A DNA stretch of 64,000 bases, taken from positions 15,490,193-15,554,192 of the forward strand of contig NC_051088.1 of the NCBI RefSeq assembly GCF_901709675.1, in the 5' to 3' direction. This document shows, piece by piece, positions 18,301 through 30,500 of the stretch. The notes beneath the pieces were generated by a model. The model saw only the letters and a program-made list of their open reading frames with translations. It did not search any database and had not been told where the DNA came from. Both the position numbers and the translations under genes were made by a program. Each line of letters starts with the position of its first letter. The first letter of the stretch is position 1. This DNA is from Syngnathus acus (Eukaryota > Chordata > Actinopteri > Syngnathiformes > Syngnathidae).

Positions 18301-21300
18301 AGCATTACAAATCTGCACCTGAATTCGATGACAAAGACATTCTTGAAGCCTGGCAGTTTCTCAAAGGCATCTCTAACCTGGAAATGAAAGACAGTGAGCA
18401 AAGATCGTTTTGATTACTTGATTATGGAGATTTTGAAGAAAAACTGCTGAACCACTAAACATGAACACAAAGACTTTCGAGACCTTTCAATTCTTTAACT
18501 CAAAGCTCAACTTGGTTGTGAACGAGCATACCCTGCGGGTAAAGTGTCGAACTAGTTGCTGGTAGCGGACACTACTCGGGTCCCTCAAAGCACCGTTATA
18601 GGATTCTTCTCTCAGTGTAATGCTCAGCTCCACCATCTGGTCCTTCAGAGGCCTCGAGAAGGTGTTGTCAATTTCATTATGAAGCTGAATGTGCAAGACC
18701 ATAGAAAAGGTTTAGTGGGGTTGAAAATAATTCAGCTCTGAGATGTGGGTGACTCACCGAGTTCTGCTGGTCCTCAAACGGGAGACCTAGCAAGTTGTCA
18801 TCGGCCTTCAGAGGGCTTTCTGTGGAATCTGGGAAGTTGCCATTGTTGTATTCCACAATATATGTTGTGGTGGCTACCATGTAACTGCTCGGTGTGACCT
18901 CAACCTTAGCATCACTCTCCAAAGTGGCTTCAACAACAGCTTGATGGAGAGGTGCCTCTGTATGTATTCCTTCTCCTGTAGAGATGAGCTGGACATTGTC
19001 AGCAGGAACCTCTGCAAGATGTGTCTGGATACTTTCTAAATCCTCAGAGGATGGGCCAAGATCTTTACCCAGAAGCGCTTCCTCAATCGCAGGAAATATT
19101 TCTGTGATATCAACTTCAAGTGTAGAACTCTGCGTGGTCATTTCAGATGGAAGGTCCACCTCAGGGTCTTCCTGAAGTTCTTTCATAATTTCTTGCAGCT
19201 CGGACTCAGTACCTGGCAGTAACTCCTCTGAACTCTCCACAAAGATAACTGGTCTTGGATCGTCAACAGACTCAGGATGTGACTCACCCATGTCCGTTTG
19301 AATTGGAGGAGTTTCAGGTTCAGAACCTTTAGTTGTGGACTCAGCCGTTTCCTCACCAGCTTCAGGGGTCTTCTTGGCCGATGTTGTGTCAAGGTGGATA
19401 CTGTGTGTATCTGGTACTTCAGGTCCAGGATCATTTCCTATGGATTGGTCAGTTACCTCCCCGAGCTTCATATCATGTGACAGTGGTGCTTCTTCCACAG
19501 TTTCTGCGAGAATCTCTGACTCTGCAGCTCGAATTGGTGCTTCAGCTAGATTTTCATCTGTTTCTTCAATGGGTTCTTCTCCCCGTGCCACATCATCTAA
19601 TTTAATAGTTTCTTCTGTCGCCACCGTTGGCTCTTCCTCATTTGTGGCACTATCGTCAACATCAAATGGATCGTTCATAGAACTTATTTTCTCCTTTTCC
19701 AATGTTGTTTCTTCAGCCAGGGTGACTGATTGAACTGTATCTGTAAAAGCCTCCTCGGTCAAAGTGATGACCCCTGTATGACTATCCTCTTGTGGGACCT
19801 GGGCAGTCGGCTTAGAGATTAGCGTTACAATAGCATCAGGAGAAACCTTAGTGGTCTTGTCAGCGTGACTTCCGACGTTAGAGCCGCAGTCTAGCGACTC
19901 ATCTGCCGCAACAACAACAACAGTGTCGTAGGTCAACTCCTCAGGAGTCTTTGTTAATTCTCTTTCAAGGACTTCCTCAAGTGTAGAGGGTGAGGGTGTC
20001 CAAGTTGTGGCCTCGTGACCAGAGGTTTCTTCGATGACAACATCCAAGGAAAAAAAAACAACCAAGAGACACAATTTTTTTAACAAACACATCAATAAAA
20101 AGACAAATCATATGGAACAAAGTCTAGATAAATTTGTTTGGTTCTTCATGCACAAACATAACTGTTGTCATGCTGCAGTTTGCGCCTGACAGCAATCTTC
20201 GGAGCATTTGAACTTCAGACTGCCTCGAAACCGTTTTTTTTACCAAACCCAGACTGCACAGGTCATGAAGGTCCTGTGGTTGTGATGACCCTGGTACTCG
20301 TCCAGCACTAAGCTCGAGAAGCCTTCAGCTGCATGTCCGCCATTGACCAGGCTGTGGCCTGTAAATAGGCTTAATGAGCTATTCCAGGCACAGGGTGCAT
20401 GTGTTCGGGCACCCACCGCTCGCTGCTGCTTGTGGGGTGTAAGCTGAATGACGACAACTGCTCACAACCAATTTCAAATCTGCGTGCACTTTTACACAAC
20501 ACTGTCTCCACATCTCTCTGTTATTGGTGGAGTTGCAGTTTTTGACCACATTGTCACTGGTGACCTTGGAAGACCTCAGGTGAATTTTGACAACCTTTAA
20601 AGTTGGGTAATTGTTGAATACCACTGCAAATGGAGGCATGGTGAGACAGTTGTTTTAAATTTGATTCCTTTCCGTGATTTTCAGTTGACAAAATATTTTA
20701 CATCTTGATTCTCCCTCTCTGCAATTTTTTTGTAAATCTAATTTGAAATTTGTATTGCTATGCAGTTGGAGCCCATCAATAGCTCTTGCCTCTTCCACTG
20801 TTCTCCCTTATTGACTTCCTCACTCCAATTTAATGGAAGAGTGATAAAACAGGGAAATGTTTGGTGGTGACACCCCTGCCGTCAGGTTAATTATCTTGTA
20901 TATATTGTTTCTTATCTGTCCAAGCTTCTCAAGAACAAAAATGCCAAATAAATGTAGGACTTTCTACAAAAGAATCATCGATTTGAGGACTTTTACTCAG
21001 GAATTAGAACGTATCATAGACTGAGAAAGCACTACTTAAAGTTCTTATCTTGGCATTAAGGTCTTCAAATCAGTTTAAATCCCACTTGTAAGATCGCTTA
21101 CGCGTTTAACATTTTTCAACACAACGTCTACGTTGTCCATCCTCGTTCATCTACGGTGGATGGTGCATTGCTAAGTGCAGTGAAAAGACCTTTATGTATA
21201 AAGAAACAATCACTTTCCACTCCAAATTTAAAGTGTGCCTCAAAGCAAAACAACCTACAATTTCCTGTTACCCAATTTAGACAAAACTATCAGAAGCCTT

Positions 21301-24300
21301 TTTTCTTCGGGAAACCTTTTTTTAATTTATTGTCTTTAGTTGATGCTTCAAAACTAGTGCATGCTTGTGACCTCTAGTGTGGATTATTGTCACTCTTTCT
21401 TAGCAGGCTGCTCCATCAAGTCGCTAAATACTCTCCAGCTGGTCCTAAATGGTGTGGCACGAATACTGACCAACAAGGAATAGAGGTCATATTTTCACAG
21501 TACTACTTGCTTCACTACACTGGATCCCTCTACAATTTAGAATTCAACTTCAAATTTATTATATCATAAAGTAAAAATGGTCAGAACTTGTGGTGCCTTA
21601 TGAATCTACAAGAGCAGCGGTTCTCAGACTTTCTAGGTCTTGAGACCAATTAGTGCCACTCTTCTGCAGACAGAGGAATGCGGCCACTCAAAATACAGTA
21701 TTTCACGATTGGCCGCGTCTCGGCACTGGTTTTGCGGTGCAGTTGTATGACGTGACGACGTCAGAAATTGTGACCAATCAGAATACGCACAGTTGACATC
21801 GCAAGTTGTTATAAAATCGTCCAACTAGTAGGGGCGAGTGGTTAATTTTTTGTGATGTTCAGGTCCTCGTCAGATTCTGAAGCATCAACTAGCGTGCAGT
21901 GGCCCAGATTGAATTGTGTGCTCTCCAACATGCTATGCAGATTTGGAACTTTCCAATCTAATTATCCATGACCTATTAAATAGTAAGTAATTTAACCTAC
22001 AGTAATTGATTCAATTAAATATTTATCTATTGTCGCAAGCAAGAAATGCTGCACACATGCAGGGTTGTCAGATTTACAGTCGGCTATGTACCGTATACGT
22101 CACAATCATATCAGAGCTTTTGATAAGCCCAAAGCTAAGGTAGGGAGAAGTAATTGGTTTAGTATGTCTGTTTTATTGGGTCATCCCCATATGTTACATT
22201 TAATGATACAACAAAAATTAGGAAATTATATTGTCAACCCCCACGGAGCCCAGTTTGAGAACCACTACACTCCCAAAGTTCACATTTACACGATTCCCCA
22301 AATCAATGACAGTAGAACCGGATGTAGAAGTTTCACTTATAAGGCTTCCATTCAGTGGAACCATTTTTAATCGTTTTTTTTCTGGGATCATTTTAAAAGC
22401 AGAGGTTTCTATTCCTCTTCCTTCTCAGGGCTGACTCAGGTTTGTCCTGGGTCAACCCTTAAATAAGCTTCCATAGGTCTAGACTGCTGGGAAATCTTCT
22501 ATGATGCAGGGAGCCTGTCTCTCTCACTGCAGCTGTTTGCATTCAAATTGTCTGCCTAAATGTATGCCCTTCATTTGAGTTACTCAACATCAGAGTTACA
22601 GTACAGTGATCATTATTTGCACTGTTCTCTCTTCCATCATTTCATTAAATATTTGGTTTTATTATTGTTTTTCTTTACTAATTTGTTTTGCACCGTGTCC
22701 TTGAGTGCCCAGAAAGGCTGCTATAAATAGATATATTATCTTTAGCATGATTATTATAATTATTGACAATCTTAGAAATAGTAGCAATGAACATTATTAG
22801 GAATTATAAACATTTGGTGTCACTTTACCTGGCTGGGCACTGGTCAAATGTCCTCCAACCGGAATCCCTGGCAAACTTTCAGAACTGCAAGACACAAACA
22901 CAAATTGAACAGGAGAAAATCCTTTTTTTTTTCAATTTTGGTTTTAACATTCAATCTTTGTACACATCTATGTATGGCAGGCAACAAAGCACAGCAAAAG
23001 CATCACACAAATGTGCACGTGAAGCAATCAAATGCAACGGAAAGCGATTAAAAAAATAGCAGCCAGACATTTTCTGTCGTGGATACTGTATCTAAAATAC
23101 TTAACAATTTTGCGGCCAAACTATTTGAATATTGAAAGTAGTTTTCTCTGCATCCCAACTACTTTAGTTGTAGCACCATAGCTTGTATTTGAGTTCTTCT
23201 GTCATCAGATACAGTAATGACGAAACAAACATTTAGAAAATTAAAAGCACTAAAAGGTACAGCCTGGCCTGCTGTATCTAATTGACTGATACATGGAGGC
23301 CTACCTGCACAGAGGTGGGCCTGAGCTGATGGGAACACTGCAGCAGGTGAGGGAAAAAAAAAGCACTTTTTATGCTGCTTGCAAACAGATAGTGTATGTT
23401 TGTCTTTGTTCACTTCTCATTAAAATACATACCATAAAGTCATTAAAAAAATTCGAATTATTTTAAGATATCTATTCTAAAAAAAAAAAAAAATCTCAAT
23501 ATTCTATCAGATGTTCTATTATAGTGCCGAATAACAATTAGAGTATAAATAATTTTTTCAAAGAAATAAAAACAGCATTACTGAACCCAATATGAAAACT
23601 GAGGTCAACAGTCGAAAACCATTCTGACTGACCATATAAGTGCGGTCGTTAATACAACTTAGATCACTTGGCAATCCAAACTTTTAAGAGTGGAGCGCTT
23701 TGTGAAAAATACATTTTGACCCAACAAACAACATCTTGTACTCATACACTCACTTGTGTCCAGCCATTTCCGCAATAACGGCTGTGTATTATTTTGACAG
23801 GGTGGTAAATTTACACTGATATGTGTCATTTCCTCAGTTATGTCCCACTAAAATTAATATTCACAAAAGTAGGCAAATCAAGCTGTCCAAATAAAATGGT
23901 ATCACATTTGGTCTATTTTTCTGGATTGGAATATAAATAAACAAGACATGAGAATAATATTCAATCATGCATTGTAATTATCATCAGCACACCTCAAAAG
24001 CATCAAAATGTGCCCATCAATTGGCAAGAATGTGAAACTTGACTGACCTGCTTATGGGCGCCGCCATGCCAACCCTCTGAAAGAGACACCCAGGAAGCTC
24101 GTTAAACTTGTCGAGCTGAAACATGATTTGGGTCACACCATAATGAATACTCACGCTCTTAATGAGGCTGAGGTGCTCTTCCGATTGACTGAAGAACGTG
24201 CCAATCTCCTTGATGCTAATGGAGCCATCCATGCAGCGGCCCACCCAGTCCCGGTACTGGTCACGATCTGGCAGCTGGTCCCAGAATATCTTGAAGGCCT

Positions 24301-25169
24301 CCCAGACTGTCTCCTGGCACACTGGAAGACAACGGAAGCTCAAGACCAGGGGCCACCAACATGGGACCACATGAGTAGCCTGTGCTTCCTCGCAAGTGAT
24401 GGGAAATTGTTATTTCCTTGGCACTTCGTAGTAAGAACTTGAAGATGTAAACACTGGTTTTTTAAATCATTGTTAGCAATTGTCGTGAAAAATCATTAGT
24501 ATGATCATGTGCCTTCAAATAGATGAATAGGAATGACTAAAGGCAATTTTGACAAATTGGTTATTTCCAAAGTGTACGTCAAACTGGTATCTCTTCACAT
24601 TTATCTGCGCCCAAGAATTAGCTCACAAGTTCAAAAATGTTAGTGCAGCTTCAGGAAATCAAACTTCTGTGTGACGTAGATTGGAAACGTAACCTAGTTT
24701 GTGTGACATCTGACCTCCCCGCCATTAGTTGCCTTTAAGGATGCCAGACATGCCTTCTAAGCTGGTTAGCGTGTTAAGTAAGACGTGAGCATCACGTATT
24801 GTGAGAATGCAAGTATAAAATGTCAAAATGGACATTGGTACAATGAGACAAACCTCTGAGATGAAAGTAGTTGAGATGGTTGGAGACAGCTTGGTCTAAC
24901 GTCTCCTGACTGCAAAGTTTCACTCCGCTGGGAAACAGAAGGTTCCTTTTCCTGCGAGTCATGGATCCATGATGCCTTAACATAAGCTGCAGGTCTTCAG
25001 AAGAACCCTCCGTCTCATCACCTGAGAACAGGAAGGAGGCACGGGTTGACCGCAACAGCCGAGTGAGAAGCCTGCCACTGCCAAACTGACCTGTGTCCAT
25101 GTCGACGCAGCCTGACAAGAGCAGCAGCCCTAACGTCCATAGCCACAACCCACGATGCATTCCCGCCAT
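12391..25169 (-). CDS. impg2: Interphotoreceptor matrix proteoglycan 2
   Basis: Type I membrane proteoglycan that binds hyaluronan and anchors the matrix around photoreceptors. Nineteen exons are in phase: 24854-25169, 24155-24321, 24048-24076, 23305-23337, 22829-22884, 18758-20028, 18532-18684, 18319-18377, 18209-18229, 17874-18106, 17703-17764, 17436-17631, 15801-17278, 15505-15724, 14046-14256, 13173-13361, 12899-13094, 12618-12697, 12391-12424 (TAA); about 1,667 aa against 1,241 in human. Order: signal peptide, RRKR-like basic stretch, [18 protein letters not shown] block, acidic Ser/Thr-rich region (exon 18758-20028), SEA 1 (about 625-780), second mucin-like region (exon 15801-17278), SEA 2, two EGF-like units, transmembrane helix [20 protein letters not shown] (near 1523-1545) and a cytoplasmic tail with [14 protein letters not shown] 2 keeps the autoproteolysis motif [26 protein letters not shown] distinguishes it from IMPG1. 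The extra length is in the mucin-like exons. ATG 25169 was chosen over the in-frame 25193 because it fits the signal peptide better. Teleosts can carry two copies; which one this is I cannot say. Confidence 0.93.
14257..15504. other. impg2 intron between SEA 2 and EGF exons
   Basis: A 1.25-kb intron that contains the well-preserved repeat at 15053-15346. Otherwise it is unique AT-rich sequence without exon signals. Confidence 0.7.
15053..15346 (+). repeat. Best copy of GGATGGAT-family fish interspersed repeat
   Basis: Nearly full copy with the landmarks CCCTGAACTGGTTGCTAGCC, GGGACAATTTGGAGG, ATGTGGGAGGAAACCGGAG, GGGGAGAACATGTAAACTCC and a GTGCTAACCAGTGCATCACC end. Shorter or inverted copies occur at 8226, 40780, 41775, 44531, 50715 and 60832. 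I recognise it as a common teleost repeat but do not assign a family name. Confidence 0.8.
21612..22268. mobile_element. hAT-like non-autonomous element with GGTTCTCA terminal inverted repeats
   Basis: The left end CAGCGGTTCTCAGACTTTC is matched in inverted orientation by CCCAGTTTGAGAACCACTA at the right end. Ends of the CAGNGGTTCTCAAACT type belong to hAT-derived repeats. The interior has no intact transposase frame. Confidence 0.6.
22275..22745 (+). mobile_element. Degenerate non-LTR retrotransposon 3' end
   Basis: A frame ending in [19 protein letters not shown] followed by a stop resembles the last residues of LINE reverse-transcriptase ORFs. Downstream are GGTCTAGACTGCTGGG and TCCTTGAGTGCCCAGAAAGG, typical of fish L2-type 3' tails, then an ATTAT-rich end. 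Truncated and inactive; the family is inferred from memory of such tails. Confidence 0.5.
23338..24047. other. impg2 intron with no recognised content (710 bp)
   Basis: AT-rich intron with a poly-A tract at 23481-23493. Nothing else is seen. Confidence 0.6.
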
Positions 25170-27493
25170 CTCGAACCCAACGGCGCAGCGCACGTCCTCA
25201 GCTCATGCGTAACGTCCCTCACACTTGTCCAGACGTCGTTTGGTGACGAGATGGAGGGAGGAAGCTTGCCTGGTGGCTTCGTCTCAGGTGAGCAGATGGA
25301 CACTTTAATCCTATTTGTTAAGCTGTTGGGGTGGATGAGCGTTAGCGGGCAGACGTTATTTACTTGACCCGGCTTCCTCGATTTGTTTCTCGTGTCAAGC
25401 TAGCGGAGCTCCCGAGGCCGTCTTGTCTTTCTTTTAATTACAGTTGCAGTAGAAATATTAATAAATCGTTTCTTGATGTAGCGGTACTTATAAAGCTGCT
25501 GATACTTTAAAGTTTGTTCTTTTATAAATTCATTGTCATAAGCCCGATTTTTATCAGTTGTTATAAAGTTGCTGTTTCCGTGCTTTATCCTGTTATGTCA
25601 ACATTTATTCTGTCATATATGCCTCATGTCGTACAATATATAAAGCTACAGAGTTTATATACTGACAACTGTGAGAAGTTGTCAGTGCGTCGAGCAGTCT
25701 TCCATATAGAACATCTAGTTTTCTCGAGTGCCCAGCCGGCCGGCCCTGCTTTCTGTTAACACTTGATAAAAACTTTTACTTTTCAACTTTTGTGTCATGT
25801 CTGGTTCTGGGTCCCTAAACTGCTCCACACATGACACAAGTACAATAGAAGTGGTTTTTTTGGGGGGGTGGATTTGTCAACAGCGGATTTTAAAAGTCTA
25901 CAAACACTTGCTCAAATGACAACTTTTGCGATCCCAAAAAAGTTTCCAAAATGAATGTGGCCTATAACTTCTTTTTTGCTTTCTAGTAGAAGTCTGGAGG
26001 TTTATTTCTTAACACTGACTGGTATTTGTGTTTTATGTACTGTTCAAAATTCCCTTTGCCTTGATTAGTGAGGCCCCACCTTCTAGGAAAGAAGACGGTT
26101 CCAAATCAGAATGCTGCCACCAACACTGTTCACAGTAATATGGTCTTTTGGTGACAATAAGTGTTGTGTTAGCACCGAATGTTTATTTTAGAATCATGGC
26201 CACAATGTTTAACCTTGATTTCATTAGACTATATGTAATCCAGATTCATGATTTGGAGCAGTTTTCTTCAGCTGGACCTGAGGTCTTAGACAAGGTGGAG
26301 GGAATTTTGTACAATTGCAAATGGGAGTATCTCTAGGGTTTCGGATAGGAAGCAAAAAAATATATATACATTTTAACCTGATTATTCAGGTTAATCAGAG
26401 GCACTAAGCGGTGGCAAGTATGTATTTAATGAGTTTGAATTTAAATGGTTAATTCTGAAGACGGCCACATGCTAGTTCAGAGGCTGTGCACACAAAGATT
26501 AAAAAAAAAAAAAAAAGCTGTAGGACAGCTATGTCATTAAAAGATGGGTGGTTTTAATTTATTTTGGTCTAATTTTTTAATATTACAAAATTTGGTAATT
26601 GAATAAGAGAGTGAAAACTGTATACGCACTCCTTATGAGGATAACACTCAGGTAAAATATTTATCAAATTTAAAAAAGCTACATTCCCATAACAAAACAA
26701 GGGCTGCTAATAATTATGGCGGGTTTCCCCCACAGTCAAATGAGCATCAGGTTACATTCAAAGAGAACATGAATGCGATTCCAGCTCCAAACACCTCCAC
26801 CACCCCTTCGTCAACAAGAGCGGACATCTTTTATTGGATAATGAGCTTAATAGACACCAGGGGACAACCTCAAGTCCTGCAGTACACTGGTCTAAGGATC
26901 ACAGCACAAAATACTCCACGTCACCCCCACGACGCTTGTTTTAGTTTGAAGTCGTATGGATGCAGCCGATCAGGATCAGTATCTTAAGGACAAAGATTAT
27001 TTTTGGAGTCTGGGATACAAATCCGTTAATCTTCCGTTCCCGTTGGGCAGATTAGCCAAGACTACGACGGGATGAGTACCATGCAGGATCCAGTTAGGAC
27101 CAAAGAGGGCCAGACTGAAAATAAAATGGCGAATTGATTTTCTGGACATCAGACGTCATTAAGAGCAGCAGTAAAGAGTGAAACTCTTTGAAATAATGTG
27201 TTGAAAGACTGCATAACAGATCAACACAGGGAGAAATGAAAAATCTAACTGAAAATGTTGTTGGAAGTGAAAAAAGTTTGAGTGTAGTTATAAAAAAAGA
27301 AATGGACCTACTGCTGGTTGATCCTGCTGACAAGCTGTAAGCTGATTGATCGTCTGCAAGCTTTTGCACCTGACCTTTCACCCCATCTCACATACCAAGA
27401 ACACGCTGCAGTTCCGAAAACTGAAAATCAGCAATCAAACAAACTGATGGTTGAAGAATCGTGAAACGATTCAAAATAATAATTGAATAGTGT
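25170..27493. other. Intergenic region impg2-senp7
   Basis: Upstream side of impg2 and downstream side of senp7. It contains the Tc1-like relic at 26035-26345 and homopolymer tracts (26500-26516). No promoter element for impg2 is obvious and no further gene is supported. Confidence 0.6.
26035..26345 (-). mobile_element. Tc1/mariner-like transposase relic
   Basis: The plus strand carries AGAATGCTGCCACCA, TTTTGGTGACAATAAG and ATCATGGCCACAATGTTTAA in the order seen in reverse-complemented Tc1-type transposase genes of fish. Stops interrupt all frames and no terminal repeats are visible, so it is a decayed fragment. Confidence 0.5.
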
Positions 27494-27499
27494 TTTATT
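27494..27499 (-). promoter_or_regulatory. Polyadenylation signal of senp7
   Basis: AATAAA on the minus strand, 56 bp past the senp7 stop codon at 27555-27557. It is the first canonical signal downstream. Confidence 0.6.
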
Positions 27500-27554
27500 G
27501 TGTATCTCTGAACAAAATTATAAATACATATCAAACAAAAATACTGTACAATCT

Positions 27555-30500
27555 TCAAATCTTTTCAGCTTGTGACTGACTCTTGTGAAGCCTCATAATC
27601 AAATGCCGGATTGCCTCGCGTTTCTGTCGCACCCGTTGTCTCGGAAACCAGCGGCCCAAAGCCACAGGGGGGTCAAAGTGCACCACAGGGTTCTGGGGAG
27701 CCAAAGATATCAATTGATGAATGTGTCACGGACTTGGGTTTGTTTCATTAAAACAATTAATAAACTGCTGGCACACCAGCAGTTGGACGTTTTAGCAACA
27801 GGTCATCAATATGACTTTACTTTTACCCTCTTTTTACCCCGTCGCGTGGTAGAGATTTTGACTGATTGATAACCAGGGACAGCAACAACATGGAGGATCA
27901 TGAATCAGGGAGCATTAAAGGAATCAGCGACTGATTCAGATTGATCTAATTGATGAAGGCGTTTTCTTGACCCTAGTTTAAAAGCTTCTCATATTCCAAA
28001 GTATTTTGGTTAATCAAAAAAAAACAAAAAAAAAACACATAAAGTGTCTTTTTTTTCAGTTTGCATGAACTACGCTAGCATTTCTTGTTACTCAGTTCCG
28101 AAACTTAACCTGTAATTGGCACAAAAGTTGAGCCAGTGCTAGCAAGTGCTTAACCTACAGTACCATATGTTTATTTTTCTTCCCTGTGAGAGCGTAACGT
28201 GAGAGTAATTTTTTTTTGAAAGACAAAATCCATTTTGAGTCTGTTTTTAACTTTTTTTTCATTCCATAAATTGGATCGGAACTTCGATTATCATTATTAT
28301 TATCATTTTTAAACGAGTATCAGTACTGCTACCTAAGTACGGAGTTTGAGTACATCAGCCACATGGTCAGATTCCAAAAACAAAACCAAATGTTATGGCA
28401 TGTTTGAGGTGTGTTCATATGGCATCTATTTACCTGAAAGAAGCTCTCCACATACTGCAGCAGGTACAAACCACAGTCACTGCTGTTGTCCTGCTGCGGG
28501 ACACTGCAGCTGTAGCTGTGCATGCTGTCGGCGGTGAAGACGCGATGCAACCCCTTACGCTCTTCCCACTCCACCTGCAGGTAGCTGCACACACCGTTGT
28601 TAATGCTCAGGTGACCTTTGTAAAGTAACCACTGCTCAAGATTGACAAGTGGCTTACAGAAACATATTTAAGTCTTCTCCCATTGACTGCAGTTATCCAG
28701 TGTTCAGAGCACTTCACTTTTCCCTACTTTGGCTTATTCTAAAATGAAATTCATTCATTTTTTTTTTTTTATAATGGCAACATGAAAAGGTTTATACATA
28801 AATAAAAATCCCCTTGTATATATATAGGTGGATTTGTAATCCTGAGAATAAGGCTGTAACATAGCGTTGAAAAAGTGAAGCACTCGGAACACCTTTGAAT
28901 ACTTTCCGGGTACACAGTAAATGTTGCTGGTTAATATAAACGCTCACTCTCGTAGAAGCTTGCAAGCGTTTTCATGCTGCCCCACATTCAGAGAGTCCAT
29001 GACCAGGATGCACGGCCTGTGGGGGGGACAAGAAACACGGTCAAAACCAAAGACTGCAACATGGAGCTTATTCACCAGTTTGGCACAACACTCACTGCGT
29101 CGACGTAATCTTCCTCGTGCATCCTTGCTCTGTACATGCCTGGGGGAAAAAAAACATTCAATTTTAATCTTTGCTCAAATGCTAACAAACACTAAAAGGC
29201 AGGGAAGTTAACAATCGATTTCTGCAGAGATATGATTAATACCGACAATGTCACGTCAACAAGTTAAGACTACAGTAGATGATGGCTTCTTCATGCTAAA
29301 ATGTTTTATTTATTTGACTGTTGTCAAGCCTGATTCTAATGTAAAACTCCAAAACATTGATACACTGAATAATTGACTTTGAATTCAAAACTAATGGAGT
29401 CATAATACAGTATGTCCCACACAAAGGAGAATTTCTTGAGGCTTTATAGTAAGATTGGATTGCAAGAACATAAACTGATGCATCAATGAATGAATCCTTC
29501 CATCTTTGTTCATTTGTTTGTGATATTTACCGGCGGTTGCGCTGATCTCAAACTGCGGCTCCTGGTTCCACCTAAGACAAGAGATCACACGTTAAAGTGC
29601 CACTCCATATTAACATGTCACGCAAGCAGTCACTGAAGACTGTTACCAGTCAATTAAAAGGTAGCTTGTAAATGAGCTTACTTGTACGATGCTCATAATG
29701 TCTGCCATCCTGACCCGGGAAACAAATCACCGCTAGGTACCAGTGAGCTCTGCAGCAAAAATCCAGTGAGATGTGAGCAGGAAAAAAAGGGTTGGAATAA
29801 ACATTTTGGGGACTTCTTGCCAACTTTACTCACTCCTCATTGATGGGTACAAACAGGAAGTCTTTGCTGAAAATGTCAACATGGCGAGTCCACGTCTTCA
29901 CCCTCCGGTGCCGCATGTACTGATCTCTGAAAACAAGGTCATCACACCAACTACATGTATTTGTGGTTACATTTTCATTTCCTAATCAAACATAAGATGT
30001 GTTTTTATTACAAGACCACAGCAGAACCATCGCTGGAGTTTTGCCGTCTGCTTAGGTGTTTGAAGAAGAAGCTGCTGAAAATGTGACTTCGTTCAGCCAT
30101 GGCGCGGGCCCCAACCTCCACAAGGAGGAATCTGAGTGAAGACACAAGCGAGTGGAGGCGGGTGATACTGCTTACCTATAATTGATATTTCCTATTAACT
30201 CACTTGAGGAAGAAGTCTATGATGACATCATTGAGGAACTGGCCACTTTCCAGACAAGCCAAATCCTCCTTTGTCACTGTGATCCGGCCTTTGGAGGGCG
30301 CCGGCGGATACTGAATCAACCTGTCCGGCAAATAATGTCAGTCATGAAATGATTCAAAGTATGGTTCTTAACCAGACACAGGTAAAGTTTCAACAGTCAT
30401 ACCTGCTTGCCAACTGCAGAGCAGAGGTCTGATTTTTGGAGCTTCTTCTCAAATGGTTGGACATCTCCTGGTAGACAAACACGTGAGAGGTGAACCACAA

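Larger units (their letters stand above)
20029..22828. other. impg2 intron 5 (2.8 kb)
   Basis: Largest impg2 intron. It holds the hAT-like element at 21612-22268 and a LINE 3' end at 22275-22745. The part from 20100 to 21600 has no recognisable element or exon. Confidence 0.7.
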
